From: Atrina japonica
Taxonomy: Eukaryota > Mollusca > Bivalvia > Pterioida > Pinnidae
Assembly (NCBI GenBank): GCA_030159075.1
Contig: BROG01000559.1
Span: 420,501-484,500, forward strand
Reading direction: 5' to 3'
Length of the DNA stretch: 64,000 bases
Notes under the pieces: model-generated
Told to the model about the DNA's origin: nothing
Database searches by the model: none
The model's input: the letters and a program-made list of their open reading frames with translations, nothing else
In this document: one piece after another, positions 9,081 to 21,000 of the stretch
Numbering within the stretch: position 1 is the first letter of the stretch
How the letters are laid out: every line of letters starts with the position of its first letter
Position numbers and translations under genes: made by a program

Positions 9081-12000
9081 GTTCCATGAAAAAAAATGTA
9101 TACTTTTTTTATATAACGGATTTATTCCACCGATGGCCTACCTTTTTGTTGCTACTTCAAATATTTTTTTAATACATCTCCTTTCCAACATTAGTTATTT
9201 CTTCTTCGCTGTGTATATATATTCTAATTCCCATTCAGCATGTCTTGTCGTTTTGGCTGATTAAATTAAAATTTATAATACACTTACCTGTAAATTTTAA
9301 CGTAGCGATATTATAGGTATTTTGAGTAATTTATCCACGCCAGTATGAAATGAAATTATTTTTTTTCTGAGATATTCACAATGATATTATCCCTACAACA
9401 ATATTTACATGAAGCATGGTGGCCATTTGTTGAAGCTAGAAAACAGAAATAAAAGCAGGGGAGCGTTTCATTTATCAGACTGCATGTAGGTTAAAATCAT
9501 CCTATTGTAGCTAAACGTCATTGGAAGTAATTCTCATTCATCACTCTTTTGTGAGGAGAAAATAATGACTTTAACATGTCTCTATTTATTGTAATCGCAT
9601 GGCCAACACAGATATTTTCGTACGAAAAGTATGTTCATGAATTGAAACGATCAGAAAAGGAAAACAGTCTACATAAAAGATATAGGGTATACTTTTTTGT
9701 TTTCCACTGATATCAGCACATTTTCTTTGGATTCAGACAATACATTGCTTTAGAAATCAATTTTTAAATTATCTATCTAATGCGGACTATAGTAACTTGT
9801 TACAAAACATATGTCTATATTTTTTCAACTATGTTTCATTTAGAATCATATTTGCTCTTGTGATATAAATAATAATGGACTGAGGAAGACCACGGACACC
9901 AGATGCAGTATAAAGTGTGATGATAAAGCTTACTGTGGTGGACAAGACGTCTTCACATTATATGAATCAGGTTTGTGAACTTAACCTCACTCAAGTCATA
10001 CTAAGAATATCGAAATGTGTCAGGAGGTTGACTTACAATTCGGAGCCTCCATGGCTAATGAGTTAAAGTACTGACCTTTATGGTATTATTTACTGTATTG
10101 TCCGATCCACATAACTTGGTGGACCGAGTAACCGTTTGATTAACATGCGTCTTGTTCTAGTCATTTTTGGTTATGACAAGCTTCACGGGAAATATGTTAT
10201 ATCCCCAATGGATACCGAAGATACGTTGACAAGTGGGAACGATTACTCTTGCCAGTGTATAAACGTCCTTTCGCTACGTTACATAGAAATTAACCTTGAC
10301 AAGGTCAAGAAAGGGTTCTAGAGACTCCCATCAAGTAAATTGTTATGATTTGGACGATATTATGTCCTCCCTTAAAACTAAAATCAATATGTCAATATTT
10401 ATGGTGAAGGCCTACATTCTTTTCATTGCTGAATTGTGACTATTTTCTCATCAGCCATGAAAAACTTGCCTTGAATGTTTTATTCTGAGAGTCAAACGAC
10501 TCGCCAATAAACTATTAACACAGGGATACGCTGTTGAACGCTTGAAATCGTCACATAGGAAGTTTTACAGGGATCTCATTAAACAATATGAAGTTTTCAT
10601 CTCGAGAAATTTAGATAGAACGACTATATTCAGTGACTGATGACTTTTTCACCTAACATATATATATATATGGCATGTCTGTATAAGTATCACTGTGATG
10701 AACAATATTTTTTATAAAATAAATGATACCTGATCTTTGTCCTATTTTACATTCTTTTTTACAGTCCATGTACTTACAAACAATAATCCTGATGAATTAT
10801 GCTCCAGGTTTGTTTGCAACAAAACTTCCGTCGAGTACTACGATGTAGGGTGTGACAACAACACACCGGTTTTATGTGGTATGTAAAGTTGTAGACCAGT
10901 AATAAACATAAGTTGTTTGTATTTATTTATCCGTTTGTGTGTTTGCAACATTTTGGTCATCTGTCATGTTTTAATTTTTGAATTTAGTCTGTGTGGGGGG
11001 GGGGGGGGGGGGTAAATACAAAAATTAAAACATGACAACTGTTGTCATGTTTTAATTTTTGTATTTACCCCCCACAGAGTAAATTCAAAAATTAAAAACA
11101 TGACACATCTCTGTGGACTAATCCGAACTTCTTCGAAACGAAATGTAGTATGTTGTACTATGTGGATTATAAAATGTATGAGCTCCATAATAGATTAAAC
11201 GTAATATGCAGTCTATTCCAAAGTGATCCTTAAAATGTCTAAACTATCGGCTGATTTGTTAGAAATTTTACTAGACCGGTGGTATCTACCCGGGTACAAT
11301 GTCCGGAAGCAGTCACCGTCCCTGCCAACATGCCACACCCTCAAAACTAGACTCTCGGGTATAGAATTTCTAAAATAAATCATGTGGAATTTTCGCAGTA
11401 CAAATATATTTTTCTTTTTTTAGGGCGATTTTTAATACCATTAAATGTTTTCTGTCATTTTGTACCTAAACATGTCTTACTTATTTTCTGTATTGTCAAA
11501 TTTAATGGGAAATAGATCAATGTACAATTATCTATAATTTGCCATTGGATTATTAACTAAACTTATGTTATATGGATTTGTATCAGTATCCAAACACCCC
11601 CCCCCCCCACACACACACACACACAAACACGTTTTCACATACAAAAACTTGTCTGGAATCAAGAAATTCCGTTTTTAAGATCAAAAATTTTCTGGACTAC
11701 CTCATCACGCTCATGTATTGTGTTTGCTGAAACTAAATTTATTTTGGGTAAATGATAAGTTTGACAATTTAATGCAATATTTGGCTGGGATAAAAAAGAT
11801 TAGCAATGTGAAAATTAACTCTCTGGGCTTGTAAAATTGGCCATTTCTTGGAAGCATACCTTGGACCACGGGGAAAACGGTGATTTTGTGTCTGGAAGCT
11901 GGAGAATACCTCATAGGTCTTCTGAATAAATCTATCAAAAATATATTTTAAACGATGAAAAGGTCCTTCATTCAATGTTTGGAGGATATTTGGCTGAAAT

Positions 12001-15000
12001 TCGGCCCCGATTTTTTTTAAATCGTTGTATTAACGGAGGTAATAACAGAATTCCATCAGAAGTCTCTAAATGTACTTCGGTGAAAAATGTGACATTCCAA
12101 GTAAGGAATCCTTTCTACGCTTCACATATAATTGGCTGACAATCTAAAGAGTAGTAGGCGTTTTCCTTATATGGTATGTCGAATACCTTGACCGTTTTAC
12201 CATCAGCCAATCAGCAAGTTCCTCGAACGTGAGTACCGGTACCTAGAATTCATGTCTCCAATAGTAGCAATTATGTTGTGACATAACTTTATAACCACTA
12301 GGTCGTTGCCACTGCTGGTGGACCATTTGAGACCTCGAGGGTATACATAAACCTAGTACCCGCTATTTAGCTACCAGCTGATATATAAAAGTAATATTTC
12401 GCACTGATTTAAATTCTTTGAAAGCTAAGATAGATATATTTTTACAGTGGTTACTCTTAGACGGATTTTGCTATACATTTCGATTTATTATTTGGCCTTG
12501 TATGCTACCACTTTCCCTTTAGAAAATCAGTGTAAAATTGAACTGATGAAGTCTAATAGACAAAAACGATCATCTTGAGCATAATAACTTTGGTATTATG
12601 TTTATAATATTTATAACCATTAGGCAGTTGCCACTGCTGGTGGACCCGAGGGTATACATAAATCCAGTATCTGGTATTTCGGCACCAGCTGATAATCATA
12701 AACTAAAGTAATATTTGTCACTGATAACACCATTTAAATTCTAATTTTTTTTAAAGTTAAGATAGACATATTTTTACAGTGGTTACTCTTAGACGGTTTT
12801 GCTATACATTTCGATTTATTATTTGGCCTTGTATGCTACCACTTTCTCTTTAGAAAATATATTTAGAGCCACATTTCGGGGAGTAATGTTCAAAAATAAA
12901 CCTTTCTGTACTCACTTAATGCGTATTCGCATGAACTTCTATCGTATTCCAACTAAATAGTTAATTAGTCGTGGAAAACACCGACACATCGATCTATTTA
13001 TAAACTCTTAAATTATTTATGATAGTGGTGCGAAATTGAAAATGAAGCTGCGTGAAAATCAAAACAAACTCTTCACATGGCGAGTTCTGCGCCCTTTTAG
13101 TGACATAGAATACAGTATATTCTATAATAGCACAGTTTAACAAATATACTGTGCGCACAATTTAACTATATTATGCGAACAGTGTAACATTCATTAATAC
13201 ACTGTGCGCACTTTAGTTATATTGTGTACAGTTTAGCTATATAGTGCATAATTTAGTTATGCTGTGTGCACAATTCAGGTATATTGTGCGCAGTTTAGTT
13301 ATGCTGTGCACACACTTTAGCTATATTGTGCGCACAGTTTAACTATATTGGGTTTACATTTTAGCTATACTGCGCGCAGTTTAGCTATATTGTGTGCAAC
13401 GTTTAACCATATCTGAATATTTAAAAAGAAACCCAATGGGGCCTTATGTCGCTCATCAGGCAAATTTCTTCAACATTGCATAAAAAGTCAAAATGTCTAA
13501 AAGATTATATTTTCTGTTTAATTAGTCGATTTTCAAAGATGTTTCAAGTTTTGACTCCTTTTGGGCCCCTATCTCTACATGGACCATCTTGCTACGAGTA
13601 CGACTAATTTCACCAAAAAATAACCTAAATTAGGGACAGAATTTCGGCCAAATATATGTCCTGTTCAAAAAGGTTTAATCGAAGAAACAGGCTTATGTAA
13701 GATTTATGTATAGGTCTACCAATGTAAATTGGCACATGCTTACAAACACAACGAGTCTAAATCAAATCATAACAGGAGTGACAAGTTACTTGTCGTCCCA
13801 AGAGTATTATAGATTCAGTAATGCATAGAGTCCGATTAAGGCAATATATTTTACCTGTACAACATATTTTTGGAGAGTAGACCGTGTTGTTTTTGTTTCT
13901 GACTGAACAAGGATGTGCCACTTTACCTTGGTAGACCTATAGATCTGTACATGATGTACTTACTGATTCTAGCATAGGCTATTTATCATGGACAGTTTGT
14001 TGTGGTTCCCATGCCTCGTTTTCTATATCTTCCCATTTCCATTTTTAAGAGGGTATAATAAATCTGCACGCTGGGTGTTTCCCGTGATCAACTATCTAAC
14101 TAATTAGTATATACCTTTTCCTTGTTTGCTTGTTTGTTGTTGTTTAACGTCCCACTCAAGAATCTTTCACTCATATGGAGACGTTACCATATGCGAATGA
14201 AGGGCTTCAAATTCTGGCCTATGCTCGGTACTTACGGCCATTGAGCAGTGAGGGTTCTTTACCGCGCCGACGCCTACTGTGACACGGGACATCGGTTTTT
14301 ACTGTCTCATCCGAAGGACAGGAAACCAACCTGCCGCCAGTATATACCTTTTAAAATGCGACGAAATTATATGCGAATAGACATTAAGTGCGCACAAAAA
14401 AGTTTATTTCTGAATATTTCTCCCCGGAATATATACTTTAATATTTCTGTAAAATATTGGACAATTAAGAACAAATTCCAAGAATATATTCTCAATTTGC
14501 ACCCCTCCAACTTTAAATCTTAAGTCTACCTTTGGTATGCATTGCCTAACAATTTTAGAAAAGAATAATTTTATGTCACCAGCCTCAAACCCATACCCCT
14601 TTTAAAATTTTCTAGACCCACCACTGTTGTCTCTGTTGGCTGCATAATCAAAAGGCATAAGAAAAGAATTTTTATCGGGGAAAACATGGTGTATACCCAA
14701 GACCATACATAATACCAAAGGCTTTTACTGCTCAAATATTTATATCTTATGTCCCTACATTCTGGTTTAAATGACGAACCACAAATAGATATTATGGCTG
14801 AGTATTTTGTACAAATGATGTACATTCATCATTCCTAGTTTCGTATTAGCATATGGGTAGTCAAATGAGTGATACAGGCTCCTCCTTCAAGACTACATGA
14901 TTGTATTTGTATAAGTTATCCCTCACAAAATAAACTGCAGTTCATGAATAAAGGTTTTACAATAGTACTTAAACGTTTTATTATAGGACATAACGGCCTT

Positions 15001-18000
15001 GTTCTATAGTAAATATAAGTAACTACTATGGGTTTTTACTTACTAAATCTTAAGTTTTACTATAGTAAACATAGTAATTTTTGTTACGGATATTCCCGTA
15101 ATGCTCGCTATTTTATGTAGATTTAATATTAATGTAGAAAAGTTTAAATTTGTTTATTTTACAATGACTAAAAATATGTTATCTCAACTTATATAATTGT
15201 CTCTCATTGGCTCTGACATTGGTGTTGGGGTCATTGTTGTATGGGAAGACCCACGTGTCCGACTTGTACACTCACATCCTCCTCTGTCCAATCCGAATAA
15301 GTCTAATGTAGACGTGTGATTTTATTGATTTATCTATCTCTGTGATATGCCCTGGTGCATTGTTTATTGTATAACTTTATCTCATTTTCAATTACTTTGA
15401 TAGATAACCATTACATTGTATAGTCCAGATGAATATAGTGTCAGTTTTATTTAAAACGTATAACAAAATTCAGAAGGATTGCTTTAAAAGAAGAATATCT
15501 TTACATTCCATATAAAAGAAAATGTAGTATTTAGTAAAGATAAACATATTTGTTAGTGTAATTTTATAGATAAAGTCTTTTTAAAAACTAGTTTCATCAT
15601 CATAAGTTGACAGAGTAGGATTCATATATGGTATAAAATATGTAACCCTTTTTATTATTTTATTTTATTTTATTTTTGTTTTTGTTTTGCTAAACCAATT
15701 AGAATCGACATCCTTAGGACAAATTGTATTCATAAATCATTTCAGTGTATTTGATTTTGAATGTAAATGATGTATCAGAACTATGATATACAATTGTACT
15801 TCATTTTTTGTTTCCGCAGCGAACAAGAACGAAATGAAAGAGTTAAACTGGTCAAAGGGGATGTCTGAATGTCTGTCCAAAGAAGCAAAATATTTAATGT
15901 CTGTTAAAAAGCACAGTCAGTGTGAGAAAATAAAAGGAAAAAAGTTGTACTGGAACGGAATTTTTCGATCAAAGCGGTCACGGAATGACACAAGTAAGCA
16001 ATAATTTAACATTCATTATGGTCTTTTTACTTTAATTATATTCTTAAAGAGTTTATTTATTTCATTTTGTTTTCATACTTTACTTAAGTCACAAAGTGTT
16101 TACTGATGTGATAACATCATTGGATTAAGACCGATGTTACATTTCACGGTACGTATGGTACATTTATAGTACAGGTAAAAATTTACGGCATTTCACTGAT
16201 GACAACTTTTTTAGTGTAATTTTTTATTTGGATGTTGAACCAGGAAATCATTACTTTTCCCTCGCTTTAGACCAGTCTGTTCGATACTTTAGATGTTGGG
16301 GTGGGAGATATTAACTCCCCTGTATGGTGAGAAAGGCCCATTTCGAAAGTACCGGAACTACCTTTTTTTAACATATTTTGTCATCTGCTTGCAAAACAAA
16401 AATGAATGCGGTTACTCTTTTATACTGTTTCAACGTGAGAGAAAAATATTCAAACACCACTTTGAGGGATGGATGACGAAATCTCAACCAGAAAGCTCAA
16501 AATTTTATTTGTCTGCTGAATCATGAACAAATGGAATTTTGTGCACACGGATTAAGTTTTTCCCTCCCTCTCTCAAATTGGACTTAGATTGTATAAATCC
16601 CGCACCTCGACATTTTGACTCTATAGGAATGTTTACATTTCTCTACAGTTCAACATCCCGGAACATATGGACAAAAATACTGTATAAGTGGAAATTTTAG
16701 CGAGACGCAAATTTAGCGTTTTGTCCTAAATTTTTGTATATAATTTAACGAGAAGTAATTTTAGCGATTTTATGATTAAACAAGATAACTTATACCTGAG
16801 GAATGAATTGTTAGCGATAATCAATTTTAGTGATCAACAACTTCGCTAATAATTCCAAAATTGAATCCTCGCTAAAATTTCTGCTTATATGGTATATCAG
16901 TAAAAACTATTGCCTGGTGTAAAATCTATACAATTTCCAAATTAAATATATATTATATCATTTCCAAATAAAACAGATGCATTTTTATTAAATGCAAATC
17001 ATATTTTTTAATGCAGTGTACACGAGTAAAACGAAAAATTGGGATCTTCCAAAACCAGTCTTTTTGTTTGCGATTGAAATGCATGATGGTGAAAAGAAAG
17101 AAAGAAGTTATAAACCAGAAGACAAAAAAACATTTCAAGCTTTTTGCAAAACAGGTAGGAGTCTTCTGATTGATACAGAGTCATTGAGTCTTATTGTTTT
17201 TGGGTAACATATTCTAGGATTTGAACTCATCAACCCCTGTGGTCACATTTAAACTCGCTCAAATCAACAAATAGTACAGTTTAATGTCATTGATTAATAG
17301 TAATATGCAGCTCCATGACGCGCCATTTAAATTTTCGCGCCACTGATGACTTCAGACTCCTGGCTTCTGATTGGTCAATTCAATCTGTGACGTCATAACC
17401 AGAAGTGCATCATACCGAAAGTACGTCATACCAAAAATGAGGTCACATTACCATGGCGACAAGGAGAAAGAGCCAAATGTTGAGCTAGGGGGCGTGTCAG
17501 TGACCGGAAGTGGAAGTCTGTGGGGGCGACTATCTTGGATAACGAGCCAATGAGAGCCTTCGTCACAAGAGGCCGGGGTCACGAGAGGTCACGCAAGTTC
17601 ACGAGAGGTCAGATGCTATGGATAGAAGTTGGGTTTTTCCAGTTTTGAGTTGACAGGATACGCTGAGGATGAGTATGCCGATTCCGTATCAAGTGCGTAA
17701 GCGCGAGAAGCGGTAGGCCGAGCTCGTAACCGCGCGTCAAGCTTGTACTAAGACTTTATAGAGCTTATGAGTTTGTACAAAGGGAGATCAATGTCACAAG
17801 ATGACCTGAACTTAGGCTTTTAGTATGGATATGAAAAAAACACTAAGTTTTACACTTTTAATTATATAATTCACATTCACTATTATCCGCATAATCTTCT
17901 TTAGCGGAGGTACTGAAATGTCTGGTTGATATGGTTTTAAACTCAACCGAATAAAACCTGTATAAATAAACAAAGATACTGTTAATACAAAGTATGCCAC

Positions 18001-21000
18001 ACACAATAGTATTTACGTAAGTATTACACTTCTACACACTATTTGAAGGTAATTATTGAACATACTGTACTGTTAATACTTCCGAACTTCACACAATATA
18101 TTTGCTGGTAATATTTTACTACACTCCGTACTTTATACTTTACATCATTAATACACAATTAATGAAATACATTCAATAATTACACTATATTTATTTACTA
18201 TAATTCCAAACAAAATGAATCAATGATACACACCTTATTAACTGTACATTACTACAGCAATAATAATTAATAGATTAATTCATATATTTTACTTATTTTA
18301 CACTAAATATACGATAAAGTTATCGTTATTACAAACGTAAATAGCATACTTCAATAGTATAAAACAGTATAAACAAATGTATCTATATTCTAATATAAAT
18401 TTCAGTTACAAATTTACTGTACTATTAATGTTACTTAAATAATTACAAACGTTACTAACATAATAGAATAAATTCACTTACCTCAGAAGAGCAAATAAAT
18501 TATAAACTTCTGCAAGTGGACTACGCCCGGAAAGTATCTAAAATGCTTTTCGTGTGAGTTTCGTGCCAAACTGCACTAAATTTATATGATTCCGAACAAT
18601 AGCTTCGGTAGAACCAGTTTTGCGCTGACTGAGGTACCAAACGGGATATCTAAAACGGGTAACTATGTAATGATAATGAGTGTTCGAAATAAAAACTAGA
18701 TAAAATAAAATTAGAGTTTTCGATTAGATTAGAATCTATTTATACATACTATATAAGATTTGAACAATACAGATTTATACATATGAAATACAAATTTAAC
18801 GTGACAATATACATGTGATATACAAGTTTAATGTGACAATCAATCTGTATAGACTCTAAGGATGGAAAAAGGGAGATCACTCTGTAGAGACTCTAGGGTT
18901 GGAACAAAGGGATATCACTCTGTATAGACTCTAGGGTTGGAACAAAGGGGAGATTACTCTGTATAGACTGTATACACTGAAACAGAGATGGAGGGTGGAT
19001 AGTGAAAACGGAAAGGTAGCCATATTGGATATGGAATCGTGGGATATCTAGTTTCATAGATAGACAGGGAATCCCGGCTAATGAACGATACTTATTGGAA
19101 ACGACAGACTGACTAATCTCACGGCAGGACAGATACTTATAACATGAAGTGTGTAACGTACTCAAAGTTTGCAAAGTGAACAAGTGTGTAACGTTCTCAT
19201 AGTTCAAAGTTTGCAAAGTGATCAAGTGTGTAATGTTCTCATGTTTCAAAGTTGTAAAGTGTGCAACGCTCTGTTGCAACGTGATGAAGCAAAGGTACAA
19301 AGTTCTATGTTATGAAATCTCAAAGTGAAGTATGAAGTTGTTCATTGTTCTCACTTACATCGTTTCAGCAAGTTTCAAAGTTCAGACAGTGAAAAAAGTA
19401 TCTGTATTATTTTATATCGTTTAAGAGATTTGTACTTCTGTATATAAAATAAAAATTTAAACACTCACCCAAAGCATTTTTCTGACGATGTTCACTCTTC
19501 GAGCTTCGGATGCCAAATGAGATTTCAGAGGTCTAATTGAACTTTTTCCACTAGCGTTTTAAATTTACTGTTTTAGAATTTGCAAACCAGTTTGGATTTT
19601 TATCTAATAAAATTAAACGATAAAAAAGAGACACTAAAAAACTGCATAATTTCAGTTAAGGTTTCTTTTCTAATAAGATGGTTGGCCCTTAAAAGGGCCA
19701 ATAAATTATTCTCATCAAGAAAAAGTCTATTGTCCGTCCAGCAGACGTCGCAATCGACTGACTTCAAGCTCCTTCTCTTCTATCTGCCGTCTTATTTCCG
19801 CCTCGCGCAGCCGCAGGAGCCTCAAATCCGCCTCAGCCATAGTATGCTACAGCTCAGGCATCGGGGGCGCCGATGGTACAGCTCTTGGCGGAGGAGGCCT
19901 AAGTGGTGGTGTCCTAGGCCTATAAGGTGATGGTGGTGGCGGCCGACTTGTAAACGTGGGCCTATGTGGAATAGGCCGCACAACCGCCACTTTTCTCTTC
20001 GGCGTCGAAAACCGATAAATTCCTTTACGGAAATCACTCTCCGATGGTACATCTCCAAAGTTGTCCATGATGAACTGATACCGAGTAAAACAAATGTCTA
20101 GTTTATATAAAGATTATGACCGCGCACGCAAGGTATGACGTCAGAGGTCTATTCGGAGTATGAGTTGTTTCATGACTCCTATTACTTTTACTCGGAATTT
20201 TTTGTCTTATACATACACTACGCTACATAAAGTGACCATGTATATAATACTAAATCTCTCAGTTTCATTACTAGTATTAAAATGGCTTACTATCAGTCCG
20301 TATCTTCTGATACGCTTCAATTAAAGCATGAATTTACCATGATTGTGGCAAGACCTACCAAATCTGGAAAAACTGAATTTGTAAAACAGTTGATAGAATG
20401 GAATGATCAGTGGATACACCCCCCTCCCGAAAAAAATTGCATGTTGTTATCGTGAATGGCAACCTGCTTATGAAATCTTACAACGGGAACGTCATGTTCA
20501 CTTCATTAAAAATTTACCTGAGGATGACGAAGTCTTAGTTTCTGATCCAACACGTCATCACCTACTTGTCTTTGATGATATGATGGGTAGTAAAACTATC
20601 GATGCTATCGTAGAATGGTTTACATGTAAAGCACATCATCGGAAAACGAGTGTGATCTACATCACTCAAAACTTGTTTGATCATGATAAAAAATATCGTA
20701 CCATAAGTTTGAATGTTCATTATCTCGTCCTGTTTAAGAATCCTAGAGATAAATCTCAAGTGATCAACTTATCACGTCAATTAGACTTACCAGGGTTAAA
20801 CCATGCTTATCACGATGCTACAAATCGCCCTCATGGCTATCTTTTGATTGATCTCACATCATCTATCCCTGATAATCTAAGATTAAGATCAGATCTGTTT
20901 CATCCTTGGTATACGAGAGGAATAGTGTTGTATACACCTTATAAACAGACAGTACCTTTCTCTATGTCGTCAATTCTCGTATTCCTGTTAACATAGAATC

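Noticed and set aside
8212..9264. Long Ile-Tyr repeat ORFs on both strands
   Set aside because: They are only translations of the (TA)n microsatellites.
14248..14523. 91-residue ORF
   Set aside because: Starts in the SINE body and runs into AT-rich intron. No domain.
17371..17553. 60-residue ORF in the promoter-like patch
   Set aside because: No similarity to anything recognised. Lies between well-supported exons and in regulatory-looking DNA.
19580..19930. 116-residue plus-strand ORF
   Set aside because: Antisense to the Pro-rich and coiled-coil ORFs. Composition reflects their repeats.
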